Shown here piece after piece: positions 54,086 through 64,000 of a stretch of 64,000 nucleotides of DNA. The DNA is from Verrucomicrobiales bacterium (GTDB taxonomy: Bacteria; Verrucomicrobiota; Verrucomicrobiia; Limisphaerales; J093). Both the position numbers and the translations under genes were made by a program. Under the pieces are notes generated by a model that was not told where the DNA came from, did no database searches, and saw only the letters and a program-made list of their open reading frames with translations. The DNA lies in the NCBI GenBank assembly GCA_024233215.1, contig JACKPW010000002.1:124001-188000 (forward strand), in the 5' to 3' direction. Numbering within the stretch: position 1 is the stretch's first letter; every line of letters starts with the position of its first letter.

Positions 54086-55135
54086 ATGGGGAGTGCTAAG
54101 AATCGTGGCGTGGCAACTGATGGCAATGAACCCAGCCCCAAGCTGAAGATGGTCTCGTGCCCGGGGTGCGGGGCACGGCTGTTCCTTCAGGCTGATCTGC
54201 CGCCACTCAGCACCACCCCCTGCAGCAAGTGCAACACAAAGGTGATGATGCCCATGCAGCTTCGCCAGTTCGAGCTGCGGGCCAAGATCGCCTCCGGCGG
54301 CATGGGCACCGTCTACCGGGCCCACGACAACACGCTCGAACGGGAGGTGGCGGTCAAATTGATGAAACGGGACCTGGCCGAGGATGCCGAGGCGCTCGAG
54401 AGCTTCTACCGCGAGGCCCGCGCCTGCGCCCAGTTGAACCACACGAACATCATCCACATTTATACCTTCGACGAGTATGACGGGCAGCTCTACCTCGTCA
54501 TGGAACTGGCGGACCGCGGCAGCCTGGACGGATGGATCGAACGCGGAAGGGTGCCGGAACTGGACGTGCTGGATGTCGGGATCAAGGTGGCCTCGGCCCT
54601 TGATTCCGCGTTAAAGAAGGGATTGCTGCATCGCGACATCAAACCCGGCAACATCCTGTTCAATGCCGAGAAGGAACCCAAGTTGGTGGACTTCGGACTG
54701 GCCCGCCGCGCGGACGCCGAGGACGCCGCCGACGAGGCGGTCTGGGGTACCCCGTACTACATCGCCCCGGAGAAGATCCGTCGGGAGCGGGAGGACTTTC
54801 TCTCGGACATGTACAGCCTGGCCGGCACCCTGTATCATGCCCTGACGCAGCATGTGCCGTTCGAGGCCCCCTCGATCGAGGAGGTGGTGTCCGCTCATGT
54901 TCACACCCCGCTGACGCCCCCGAATCACGTGGTGCCGGAACTCTCCGAACCGACCAGCGAGGCCATCGTGCGCGCCATGTCCAAGGATCCCTCGCAACGC
55001 TACCAGAGCTACGACGAGTTCATCATGGCGCTGACCGCCGCCCGCAGCCAGTACCTGGTCGGCCGTTTCATGCGCCGACAGGCGCCCGCCAGCCCCTCCA
55101 AGACCGGACGGATTCGGGGTTGGTTTCGGCGCTGA
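54086..55135 (+). CDS. Ser/Thr protein kinase with N-terminal zinc ribbon
   Basis: Start uncertain: ATG 54086 chosen (349 residues); ATG 53948, 54065, GTG 54110 and ATG 54149 are also in frame. The N-terminal MVSCPGCGARLFLQ and STTPCSKCNTKVM form a CxxC...CxxC zinc ribbon. The kinase follows: Gly loop KIASGGMGTVYRAHD, ATP-Lys in VAVKLMKRD, catalytic LLHRDIKPGNILF, metal-binding LVDFGLARR and the APE-like YIAPEKIRRE. All key residues are intact. No membrane helix is seen; a basic tail (RFMRRQAP, RIRGWFRR) ends it, so it is probably cytosolic. It overlaps no other supported gene. Confidence 0.87.
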   Translation: MGSAKNRGVATDGNEPSPKLKMVSCPGCGARLFLQADLPPLSTTPCSKCNTKVMMPMQLRQFELRAKIASGGMGTVYRAHDNTLEREVAVKLMKRDLAEDAEALESFYREARACAQLNHTNIIHIYTFDEYDGQLYLVMELADRGSLDGWIERGRVPELDVLDVGIKVASALDSALKKGLLHRDIKPGNILFNAEKEPKLVDFGLARRADAEDAADEAVWGTPYYIAPEKIRREREDFLSDMYSLAGTLYHALTQHVPFEAPSIEEVVSAHVHTPLTPPNHVVPELSEPTSEAIVRAMSKDPSQRYQSYDEFIMALTAARSQYLVGRFMRRQAPASPSKTGRIRGWFRR

Positions 55136-55153
55136 ACCAGCGTCCCTCCCGGC

Positions 55154-55951
55154 TCAGCGCGGTCCGTGGTTGCCGGGTTTCGGGGCCGGGCGGGGCTCGC
55201 GCTCCAGCACGGACTGGATGTGCCTGGACAGCGCATCGCGGTTGGTGCTGAAGGTGAAGGCCTCGTTGACGACAAAGTAGTTCTCGGGATCCAGCACCAT
55301 GGCATACGCGGCCTTGGCCAGTTCCAGCCGGGAATCATCGAAGGTGAACGTTCCCAGCATCTCCCGGATCTGGCGCGACGTGAACCGCGGTCTCGCGGTG
55401 ACGATCTGCCGCGCCAGCAGCAGCCGGGAGTTGTCAAACGACTCGGCCCGGAGCGCCTTGAGGACCTCGCCCAACTCCTCCCGGGTGGCCGCCGGGGCGA
55501 TTCCCGGGGAGGCTACTGTTTCCGGTGGCGGAAGTGTCACCGGCGGGACCGGTTGACGGATGCGGTCGTGGAGGCGGAAGACCGTCGAGAACCGCGTGAA
55601 GGCGTCGTACACGTCATAGAAGTTCTCGGGATCCACCGTGCGGGGATGGGCGGCCAGAACAAACGCCAGCCGGGCGTCCTCATCCTGGATGTGCAGGGCG
55701 GCGGCTTTGACCTGCGCGCTGGAGAGCCAGACACCGTCCTGCAACAACCTCTCCGCCCGCTGGCGTTGAACCTCCGGGGTGGGAGCGGCCTCAATGGCCC
55801 CGAGCCGTTCCTGAAACTGCGGTGGACTGAGCAGACTGCGTTCCGCCGACCGGGCCGATGGCGGATGGAGGATTGGCAGCAGCAACAACAGGGCGAGGGT
55901 GCCGGTGGCGATGTGGGCGATCAGGCCTCGGGCGGGGAGGTGCGGATTCAT
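55154..55951 (-). CDS. exported DUF4476 protein (two copies)
   Basis: ATG 55951 (MNPHLPARGLIAHIATGTLALLLLLPIL) gives a signal peptide and 265 residues; the longer frame upstream has none. Two DUF4476 units are visible. Unit one is FQERLGAIEAAPTPEVQRQR, LLQDGVWLSSAQVKAAALHI and VDPENFYDVYDAFTRFS. Unit two is LGEVLKALRAESFDNSRLLL, FTSRQIREMLGTFTFDDSRL and LDPENYFVVNEAFTFS. A Pro-rich linker joins them. The domain's function is unknown; it is common in Bacteroidota and Verrucomicrobiota exported proteins. Convergent with the zinc-ribbon kinase gene and divergent from the M16 protease gene. Confidence 0.83.
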   Translation of the reverse strand: MNPHLPARGLIAHIATGTLALLLLLPILHPPSARSAERSLLSPPQFQERLGAIEAAPTPEVQRQRAERLLQDGVWLSSAQVKAAALHIQDEDARLAFVLAAHPRTVDPENFYDVYDAFTRFSTVFRLHDRIRQPVPPVTLPPPETVASPGIAPAATREELGEVLKALRAESFDNSRLLLARQIVTARPRFTSRQIREMLGTFTFDDSRLELAKAAYAMVLDPENYFVVNEAFTFSTNRDALSRHIQSVLEREPRPAPKPGNHGPR

Positions 55952-56142
55952 GATGTCGTGTTTCACGATTCGTGGTGCCTGGTTGGACGCGGGAGAGCCG
56001 CATTCGCTTCGACACTGATCCACGAGGGGGGCGGCGGGCGCAAGGTCCATCTGTGCCCGTCCGCCCGCTGCGGCGTCGGTTTGACGCCCCCCGCCCGAGC
56101 CTCTAACGTGCCGCCTCACGTTTGGCGTAATGTCCTGAGATC

Positions 56143-58959
56143 ATGAAAGCTCCTCGTCTGCCTCTGCTCCTGGCCCTCGGTCTCACCCTGGGTGGCATGT
56201 TTGCCCGGTCCCTTTCCGCTGCGGAGGATGCCGCGCCCCTGCCGGTGGATCCCGCGGTCACCATCGGCCGCCTCGACAACGGTCTGACCTACTATCTGCG
56301 GGAGAATCACAAGCCCGAGAACCGGGCCACCTTGCGGCTGGTCGTGAACGCCGGGTCGGTGCTGGAGGCCGACGACCAGCAGGGGCTCGCCCACTTTCTG
56401 GAGCATATGGCTTTCAACGGCACGAAGCACTTTGCCAAACAGGCGCTGGTGGATTTCCTCGAGGGCATCGGCATGCGCTTCGGGGCCGATTTGAATGCGT
56501 ATACCAGCTTTGACGAGACCGTCTTTCTCCTGGAGATCCCGATGGACAACGCCGAGGTCATCGACAAGGCGTTTCTGATCCTGGCGGATTGGGCCGGCGA
56601 GGTGACCCTGGCAAGCGAGGACATCGAAGCCGAGCGGGGCGTGGTGATGGAGGAATGGCGGCTGGGCCAGGGGGCGGAGAAGCGCGTCATGGACCGGCAG
56701 ATTCCGGTGCTGCTGCACGATTCCCGCTACGCCGAGCGACTGCCCATCGGAAGGACCAACATCATTGAGACCGCCCCGCGCGAGGCCTTTACGCGCTTCT
56801 ATCACGACTGGTACCGGCCCGACCTGATGGCGGTCGTGATCGTGGGGGATTTCAACCGGGCGGACATGGAGCGTCGGCTGAAGGAGCACTTTGACGGGCT
56901 CCGGAATCCGTCGGACGAGCGGCCGCGGTCGCTGTATCCCGTGCCGGATCACCGGGAGACGCTATTCTCCATCGTCACCGATCCGGAACTGCCTTACTCC
57001 TCCATCGAGATCGCCTACAAACACCCGGCCGAGGAGGACCGTACCCGGGCCGATTACCGGCTGTCGCTGGTCGAGAACCTCTACAGTGCGATGCTCAATG
57101 AGCGCCTGGAGGAACGGACCCGCGAGGCCGCCCCGCCCTACCTCTATGCGGGCATGGGGAAGGCGGCCTTCGTTCGGACCAAGGACGTCTTTGTCCAGAC
57201 GGCCGCGGTGAAGGAGGGGGCCTGGGCGGAGGGCCTGAGGGCGATGTTGCTCGAGGCCCGGCGCGTCCAGCGGGATGGATTCACCGCCTCGGAGTTGGAG
57301 CGGGCCAAGGCCAATCTGGCGCGCTCCTACGAGCAGGCCTTTGCCGAGCGGGACAAGCAGGAATCCACCTCCTTTGCCGGCGAATACACCCGCAACTTCC
57401 TCCGGGGCGAGCCGATTCCGGGCATCGCTGCCGAACTGGATCTGGTCCGGGACTTCCTGCCGGGAATCACCCTGGATGAGGTGAACACCGCTGCCGGTCG
57501 GTTGATCACTCCCACCAACCGCGTGATCCTCTACAGCGCGCCCGAAAAGGCCGGGGTGTCCGTGCCCACGGAGGCCGACATCCTCGCCGTCCTGCACGAG
57601 GCCGAGGCGGCGGACGTCGAGGCCTACCGCGACGAGCTTGCGGATGCGCCGTTACTGGACCCGTTGCCCGAGCCCCGGGCCGTCGTGCGGAGCGAGCACA
57701 TTGAGTCCATCGACCTCACCTTGTGGGTGCTGGCCAACGGGGCCCGGGTCTGGGCCCGGCCGACCGATTTCAAGAACGACCAGGTGTTGATGACCGCATC
57801 GAGCCCGGGCGGAACCAGCGTGGTTTCGGATGAGGATTTTGTCCCGGCAGTCACGGCACCCGGTCTCATCGGCCAAAGCGGGGTCGGCGCGTATGACGAA
57901 ACCCAGCTCCGGAAGAAGCTCGCCGGCAAACTCGTCGGTGTGCGCGCATCGATCGGGGAGACCACTGAGGGCATGACCGGCACGGCTTCGCCGCGGGATC
58001 TCGAGACCCTGTTCCAGTTGATCCATCTCTACTTCACCCAGCCCCGGGCGGATGATCGGGTCTTCGCGGCCACCCAAACCAGGCTTCGGGACGCGGTGGC
58101 AAACCGGCTCAATGACCCGGACGAGGTCTTTGCCGATGAGTTGGAAGTGACGCTCTACGGCGCCAACCCGCGCCATCAGCCGCTCAGCGCGGCGTGGATC
58201 GGCCACATGGACCTCGAGCGTTCCCTGGCGGTCTATCGGGACCGCTTTGCCAACGCCGGCGACTTCGACTTCGTGTTTGTCGGCAACTTCGATCCGGAGA
58301 TGTTGAAGGGGCTCTGCGAGCGCTACCTCGCCACGCTGCCCTCGCTGGATCGACCGGAGGCGGCCCGGTTCAACGGGGACGATCCGGTGCGGGGCGACGT
58401 CATCCTGCGGGTGTTCAAGGGCGTGGAGGACAAGGCGGCCGTGCAGCTGCTTTTCGCGGGAGACACCCCGTGGCGGGAGGAGGATCGGTTGCCCGTCGGG
58501 GCGGCGGTCGAGGTGCTGCGCATCCGGTTGCGTGAAACCCTGCGCGAAGAGCAGGGCGGGGTGTACGGCGTCGGGGTGAGCGGCGGGATCCAGCGCTGGC
58601 CGAAGGGCACCTACTCCGGGAGAATCGCCTTTGGCTGTGACCCGGCGCGCATCGACGAGCTGGTGGGGGTGGCCCTGGCTGAGGTCCGCAGCCTGCAGGA
58701 GACGGGGCCTCGCCCGGAGGACCTGGCCAAGGTGAAGGAAATCCAGCTTCGTACCTTTGAGCGCGGCCAGCGGGAAAACCCGTTCTGGTTGGGCAACTTG
58801 GAGTTCCGTGTGCGGAACGATCTCGATCCCGCCGGCATCCTCCGGTTTCCCGACCGGGTGCGAGACCTGACGCCGGAACAGGTCCGGAACGCCGCGCGAA
58901 CGGTCTTTTCCACGGGCAACCTCGTCACCGCCCGGCTGGAACCCGCCGGTACCAAGTAG
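56143..58959 (+). CDS. exported M16 zinc metalloprotease, PqqL-like
   Basis: 938 residues from ATG 56143, close to the length of PqqL-type two-module M16 proteins. Signal peptide LPLLLALGLTLGGMFARSLSA. The N-terminal active module has HFLEHMAFNG, an inverted zinc motif HxxEH (His 84, Glu 87, His 88), and the distal Glu ~164 in EAERGVVMEEWRLG, so all zinc ligands are present. The C-terminal module (from ~ residue 545, LWVLANGARVWARP) lacks HxxEH and is the usual inactive half that closes over the substrate. It degrades peptides in the periplasm. A hairpin terminator follows at 58996. Confidence 0.93.
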   Translation: MKAPRLPLLLALGLTLGGMFARSLSAAEDAAPLPVDPAVTIGRLDNGLTYYLRENHKPENRATLRLVVNAGSVLEADDQQGLAHFLEHMAFNGTKHFAKQALVDFLEGIGMRFGADLNAYTSFDETVFLLEIPMDNAEVIDKAFLILADWAGEVTLASEDIEAERGVVMEEWRLGQGAEKRVMDRQIPVLLHDSRYAERLPIGRTNIIETAPREAFTRFYHDWYRPDLMAVVIVGDFNRADMERRLKEHFDGLRNPSDERPRSLYPVPDHRETLFSIVTDPELPYSSIEIAYKHPAEEDRTRADYRLSLVENLYSAMLNERLEERTREAAPPYLYAGMGKAAFVRTKDVFVQTAAVKEGAWAEGLRAMLLEARRVQRDGFTASELERAKANLARSYEQAFAERDKQESTSFAGEYTRNFLRGEPIPGIAAELDLVRDFLPGITLDEVNTAAGRLITPTNRVILYSAPEKAGVSVPTEADILAVLHEAEAADVEAYRDELADAPLLDPLPEPRAVVRSEHIESIDLTLWVLANGARVWARPTDFKNDQVLMTASSPGGTSVVSDEDFVPAVTAPGLIGQSGVGAYDETQLRKKLAGKLVGVRASIGETTEGMTGTASPRDLETLFQLIHLYFTQPRADDRVFAATQTRLRDAVANRLNDPDEVFADELEVTLYGANPRHQPLSAAWIGHMDLERSLAVYRDRFANAGDFDFVFVGNFDPEMLKGLCERYLATLPSLDRPEAARFNGDDPVRGDVILRVFKGVEDKAAVQLLFAGDTPWREEDRLPVGAAVEVLRIRLRETLREEQGGVYGVGVSGGIQRWPKGTYSGRIAFGCDPARIDELVGVALAEVRSLQETGPRPEDLAKVKEIQLRTFERGQRENPFWLGNLEFRVRNDLDPAGILRFPDRVRDLTPEQVRNAARTVFSTGNLVTARLEPAGTK

Positions 58960-58995
58960 CTCCCACCAGGAACCTCGCCAGGGCGGTACAGCAGG

Positions 58996-59022
58996 AAGGC
59001 CGGGTTTGAACCCGGCCTTTCT
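58996..59022 (+). terminator. hairpin terminator after the M16 protease gene
   Basis: AAGGCCGGGT (58996-59005) pairs with ACCCGGCCTT (59010-59019) around TTGA, followed by TCTC. A 10-bp GC-rich stem only 37 bases after the stop codon fits intrinsic termination, though the T-run is short. Confidence 0.7.
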
Positions 59023-59265
59023 CACACACTTGAGAACCTGACGCTCACTCCGACCGACGGATCCCGGCCGCGTCATCCGGAAATCGCCCCGTCCTGGTGC
59101 GGCGCCGCGGACTCACGCCAGACACACATCAAACCGCATTTCTGCACCAACGACGCAACCAGTATGCCCGATTTCCGTGTCCCCACCAGTCACCAATACT
59201 GGGGACAGACGGCGCGCGGACAAAGCCAGGCTGCGCCACCGGAACCCGTTCCGGTCCCGCCCGGG
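59023..59265. other. intergenic region before prepilin peptidase stop
   Basis: Together with the terminator this makes about 300 bases between the convergent M16 and prepilin peptidase genes. I see no ORF, RNA gene or strong repeat in it. Confidence 0.4.
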
Positions 59266-60363
59266 CTACCGCATCCCCAGCCACGCATTCACGATGGCCT
59301 CGCCGGCGAAGATCCAGATCGCCGCCGCCAACGCCAGATACGGCCCGAACGGAATCCGGCTCGACCATTCGCGACGCCCCACCGCAATGGCGGAGATCCC
59401 CACCGCCGCCCCAATCATCGCGCTGGCCATCAGAGAGAAGATCACCCCGCCCCACCCGAGAAACGCCCCGAACGCCATCATGAACTTCACGTCACCCAGC
59501 CCCATCGCCTCGCGCGGCAGGTTCAATCGCTCGGCGGTCACTTCCAGGAACGGCACCTCCTCCGGTTCGAACTCGTCCCCCGCAACCTGAAGCCGGTGCT
59601 GGCTCAGCCGGACCGGTGCCTCGCCGTAGCAGCGGTCAACGAGTTCGACGCGGGTCGCGTCAATCCGGATCGTGTCCTGGGCCCGGTAGAACACTTCCTC
59701 GTAAGGGATTGTCCGGTCCGGCAGCGTGATGCCCTGCTCCCCGAAGTGGATCCGCGAGCCCGGTTCCAGTTGCAGGTGTTCCCGACCGAACAGCAGCTTG
59801 CCCAGGCGCAGGATGCCGTACATCAGGGCCCAGCCCACCACCGTGCCCAACAACGCCCATTTGGCCGCGCTGACCGGTGAGTTGGTCCCGTGCAGCGCCG
59901 GTACCAGGATCGAGGCCACAAATCCCACCCCCACCCCACCGAGGGTGATTTCGTCCGGGATGATGAAATGCTCGAAATCGATGAATGTCGCCACCACCAG
60001 TCCCGCCAGGAAAAGGGCGTACGCGATGGCAAGCCCGGCGGACTGACGTCCAAACGCGAGCCAGCAGCCGAGGAACAACAAACCGGTGAGGAGCTCTACA
60101 AGAAAGTAGCGAACCGAGATCGCCACGCCGCACCGCGCACAACGGCCCCGCAACGCCAGCCAGCTGATCAACGGCAGGTTCAGATGCCAGGGAATCCGCG
60201 CGTTGCAGCCGGGACAGTGGGACGGCGGCGAGACAATGCTCTCCCCCCTCGGCATGCGGTGGATGCAGACGTTCAGGAAGCTGCCGATCGCACTCCCAAA
60301 AACAAAGAACACCACCGACCAGAAATGGGAGGGCATCGCGGCGACACGTTCGATAAAGGACAT
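59266..60363 (-). CDS. pilD: type IV prepilin peptidase / leader peptidase
   Basis: 365 residues from ATG 60363. Integral membrane aspartyl protease that trims prepilin leaders and methylates the new N-terminus. The N-terminal domain has GSFLNVCIHRMPRGESIV followed by CPGCNARIPW and CARCGV, the two CxxC pairs of the methylating half. The catalytic Asp pair is in FIDFEHFIIPDE and GLGDVKFMMAFG. Between them lies an unusual ~85-residue soluble insertion (LLFGREHLQLEPGSRIHFG to FEPEEVPFLEVT), which makes this protein longer than typical 250-290-residue members. It starts 20 bp after aroE ends, on the same strand. Confidence 0.9.
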   Translation of the reverse strand: MSFIERVAAMPSHFWSVVFFVFGSAIGSFLNVCIHRMPRGESIVSPPSHCPGCNARIPWHLNLPLISWLALRGRCARCGVAISVRYFLVELLTGLLFLGCWLAFGRQSAGLAIAYALFLAGLVVATFIDFEHFIIPDEITLGGVGVGFVASILVPALHGTNSPVSAAKWALLGTVVGWALMYGILRLGKLLFGREHLQLEPGSRIHFGEQGITLPDRTIPYEEVFYRAQDTIRIDATRVELVDRCYGEAPVRLSQHRLQVAGDEFEPEEVPFLEVTAERLNLPREAMGLGDVKFMMAFGAFLGWGGVIFSLMASAMIGAAVGISAIAVGRREWSSRIPFGPYLALAAAIWIFAGEAIVNAWLGMR

Positions 60364-60383
60364 GGGAACAGGATGCTTTGGGA

Positions 60384-61322
60384 TCAGGTGGATTGCGTGG
60401 AGCCGTAGACGTTCGTCTCAAGTGCCCGCCGCATGATCCCGACGGGGGCCGCGCAACCGGCCCAGAGTTCCAGCGCGCGGGCGCCCTGGTAAAGCAACAT
60501 TCCCAGGCCGTTGGCCGTGCGACAACCGGCCTCGCGGGCCCGCCGGAGTAGGAAGGTCTCCGCCGGTCGATAGATCATGTCGTAGACCGCCGCCGCGTGC
60601 GACAGAGCAAACCTTGCCTCATCCAGCGGCGAGGGATCACCCGCCCGCAGCCCCAGCGAGGTGGCGTTTAACAGCAGATCCACCTGCCCGGTCGGATGGC
60701 CGACCTGAACCGACACGGCCGGGTGTTTTGTGCGGATTTCCTGCGCCATGGCCTCGGCCCTGGCGGTGGTTCGGTTGACCAGCCAGAGTTCCCGGGCGCC
60801 CTCGGCCGCGAGTCGAAGGGCCGCCGTGCGCCCGGCGCCGCCCGCGCCGAGCAACAGGATGCGCGCGTCACGGGGTTCCACCGCCAGGTCGTCGCGCAGG
60901 GAGCGGACAATGGCGTCGGCATCTGTGTTGAATCCGCGCGCCAGGATCTCACCCGTCTCCGGCAACTCCGCGAACTCGCCCAAGGGACGCCATTCACCGG
61001 ACTCGTTCCGGGCCTCGAAACGAACCGTGTTCACCGCGCCCCAGATCCGGGCGGAATCATCGAGTTCGTCGACCAGATCGTGCATCAGCAGCTTGTGCGG
61101 CACCGTGAGATTCAGTCCCAGATAACGCATTGCCCTGGCCCCGGCGAGGGCCGACGCCAGTTCCTCGGGGCGTACGTCAAAGGCAAGGTAGCGCCAGTCA
61201 AGGCCCAGTGACTGAATGCCCGCGTTTTGCATGGCAGGCGAGGCCGAATGCCGAATCGGATGGCCATAAACCGCGCAATACCGGGTGCTGGCGGCAATGG
61301 TCGTTGATGCGTTCGCGGACAC
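60384..61322 (-). CDS. aroE: shikimate dehydrogenase
   Basis: NADPH-dependent reduction of 3-dehydroshikimate. The frame is open to 61628, but GTG 61322 is the best start (312 residues): it follows AAGAAG-rich sequence and lies just before RYCAVYGHPIRHSASPAMQNAG, where family members begin. Motifs: GLNLTVPHK (substrate Lys), NTDADAIVRSL, Rossmann loop LLLGAGGAGRTAALRL, NATSLGLR and VYDMIYRPAETFLL. All catalytic residues (Lys, Asp) are present. Upstream of pilD by 20 bp, likely co-transcribed. With aroK at 18 kb this window carries two chorismate-pathway genes. Confidence 0.93.
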   Translation of the reverse strand: MSANASTTIAASTRYCAVYGHPIRHSASPAMQNAGIQSLGLDWRYLAFDVRPEELASALAGARAMRYLGLNLTVPHKLLMHDLVDELDDSARIWGAVNTVRFEARNESGEWRPLGEFAELPETGEILARGFNTDADAIVRSLRDDLAVEPRDARILLLGAGGAGRTAALRLAAEGARELWLVNRTTARAEAMAQEIRTKHPAVSVQVGHPTGQVDLLLNATSLGLRAGDPSPLDEARFALSHAAAVYDMIYRPAETFLLRRAREAGCRTANGLGMLLYQGARALELWAGCAAPVGIMRRALETNVYGSTQST

Positions 61323-61824
61323 GCGCCGCTTCTTAGCGGGAACCGGGTCCAAGGGAAAGCCTGAATGGACGGGGGGGGGACGGAGCGGAGGCCACCCAGA
61401 AGCTCCCAAGCCGCACGCCAACGCCACCGGAACGCCTCGGAAAACGGGACGGCAGGTGTCTGCAAGCGGGAACCTTGACCAGCTAGCACAATGATGGCGT
61501 ACATAATGATCGCTCAGTGGTGACGCGGTTGGGCCGAGCCGGAATGGCAGGCGGATGCAGGCTGGGCGTGGGTTGGGAGCATGTTTCCGGGCGTTGAAAA
61601 CCCCGGTAAAATGACGGCCGACGGTCAAAAGGGCACTGTGGCGGCATCAAAAGGGTGTGTCCCGCGCCTCGAATGGAGGCAATCCGCATTCTGTCAGGCG
61701 GAGTTTCGGAGAGGTAGAGCGGATCGTGGGGTTTATATCGATGTTGTAACCCATTATCCTCATGGGTTTTAGGAAGCCGCTTGGGTGGCGGAGGAAAATA
61801 ACTGAAAAAAAACTCAAAAACCTA
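61323..61824. other. intergenic region upstream of the rRNA promoter
   Basis: About 500 bases with no supported gene. A weak hairpin AACCCAT...ATGGGTT at 61748-61768 followed by TTTA might be a terminator, and A-rich sequence from 61797 leads into the rRNA promoter. Confidence 0.5.
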
Positions 61825-61852
61825 TTGACGGTCCGGCTGGCTGAGCTAAACT
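61825..61852 (+). promoter_or_regulatory. rRNA operon promoter
   Basis: -35 TTGACG (61825-61830) and -10 TAAACT (61847-61852) with a 16-bp spacer, preceded by an A-rich tract at 61797-61823 (AAAAAAAACTCAAAAA) that resembles an UP element. It lies about 215 bases before the 16S gene, a normal rRNA leader distance. The match to consensus was judged by eye. Confidence 0.7.
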
Positions 61853-61952
61853 GGCGCCGCATTTGAGATTGCGGGCGCTGACGCCGAGTCAATCGTGAAG
61901 ATCGGCGAAGGGAAATTTGTCCCCTAACGCGTCAGACACTAAAAGCTCAAAA

Positions 61953-61985
61953 GGCAGGTCTTTGAAATCTGAGTTGTGCGATAAG
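61953..61985 (+). promoter_or_regulatory. rRNA leader: boxA-like segment and 5' arm of the pre-16S stem
   Basis: TCTTTGAAA around 61959-61967 resembles a boxA antitermination element of rRNA leaders. TGAAATCTGAGTTGTGCGAT... from 61963 to 61985 is complementary to 63706-63728 in the spacer: 23 bp with one G-U pair. This is the expected RNase III processing stem that loops out the 16S rRNA. Confidence 0.65.
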
Positions 61986-62069
61986 TAACGGCCCTGCTCA
62001 AACTGCCGCAAGGCAGTGCGAGCGGAGTTTTAGAAACCCATGCGATTCAATCGCCTGGATCAAACATTT

Positions 62070-63810
<1,741 letters not shown>

Positions 63811-63886
63811 GGGGCTGTAGCTCAGTTGGTAGAGCGGTAGCTTTGCAAGCTATAGGTCAGGAGTTCGAATCTCCTCAGCTCCACCA
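63811..63886 (+). tRNA. tRNA-Ala (anticodon TGC)
   Basis: 76 bases beginning GGGGCTGTAGCTCAGTTGG and ending CTCCACCA, with CCA encoded. The anticodon loop CTTTGCAAG has TGC at 63844-63846, and the T-loop GTTCGAATC is present. It is in the rRNA spacer, the usual position for an alanine tRNA. Confidence 0.97.
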
Positions 63887-63899
63887 CAAGCCTGAGTCA

Positions 63900-63976
63900 G
63901 GACCTGTAGCTCAGTTGGTTAGAGCATGCGCTTGATAAGCGCAGGGTCGCTGGTTCAAGTCCAGCCAGGTCCACCA
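63900..63976 (+). tRNA. tRNA-Ile (anticodon GAT)
   Basis: 77 bases beginning GGACCTGTAGCTCAGTTGG and ending GGTCCACCA, with CCA encoded. The anticodon loop CTTGATAAG has GAT at 63934-63936. It follows tRNA-Ala by 13 bases in the rRNA spacer, so the order is Ala-Ile rather than the more common Ile-Ala. Confidence 0.97.
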
Positions 63977-64000
63977 ACCCGTTTTCTCCCGCAACTGCGG

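Noticed and set aside
61748..61771. Strong intrinsic terminator upstream of the rRNA promoter
   Set aside because: Only a 7-bp stem and a short TTTA tract; mentioned as weak, not annotated separately.

Overview
The window is one continuous stretch of a GC-rich bacterial chromosome. It ends in a ribosomal RNA operon: a complete 16S gene, then tRNA-Ala(TGC) and tRNA-Ile(GAT); the 23S gene lies beyond the right edge. The gene set points to Verrucomicrobiota, probably a Pedosphaera/Limisphaera-like lineage. It includes large exported PQQ-propeller proteins, Tat-exported TIM-barrel and Gfo/Idh proteins, an ECF-type sigma factor next to a WD40 Ser/Thr kinase, many exported proteins of unknown function, and a DUF4476 protein. 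This placement is an inference from gene content and the look of the 16S; no alignment was run.

Region by region. 1-8.5 kb: two minus-strand PQQ-propeller genes (the first cut by the left edge) diverge from a plus-strand group of a 1,335-residue propeller protein with an internal Rossmann-like segment, an unknown membrane-anchored protein and an FtsX-type ABC permease with no ATPase beside it. 8.5-14 kb: a Sel1-repeat lipoprotein, a GH2 glycosidase and a Tat-exported sugar isomerase-like protein. 13.8-16.8 kb: carboxynorspermidine dehydrogenase-like protein and an APC permease. 16.8-22.4 kb, minus strand: coaX-aroK-queG with overlapping stop/start codons, a small lipoprotein, a membrane protein, a lipid kinase and another Tat-exported isomerase-like protein. 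22.5-26.7 kb: sigma factor plus WD40 kinase.

26.9-37.8 kb is the most distinctive part: five consecutive plus-strand genes for exported proteins. They are a Gly/Asp-rich repeat protein carrying a lipase-type alpha/beta-hydrolase, a propeller-like protein, an unknown protein, a LamG-like protein and a GH5 glycosidase with an Ig-like domain. Four of the five, and possibly all, share a short module that ends in FYR-type residues, usually at the C-terminus. This looks like an extracellular polymer- or lipid-degrading locus.

37.9-44.8 kb, minus strand: GYF/cyclic-nucleotide-binding protein, uvrA (TTG start), a TPR protein and erpA form one compact operon. 44.9-50.1 kb, plus strand: methyltransferase, HDAC-family deacetylase, Tat-exported Gfo/Idh oxidoreductase and HEAT-repeat protein, closed by a clear terminator. 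50.2-51.9 kb is a small accessory patch: a VapBC-type toxin-antitoxin pair, a 54-codon remnant ORF and a small exported protein. 52-61.3 kb: glyQS, a zinc-ribbon Ser/Thr kinase, a DUF4476 protein, a PqqL-like M16 protease, and aroE-pilD. 61.3-64 kb: rRNA promoter and leader, 16S rRNA, spacer and tRNAs, with a 23-bp leader/spacer stem expected to be the pre-16S processing duplex.

For many genes the start codon was chosen inside a longer open frame; the reason is given in each entry. Functions are assigned from motifs read by eye.
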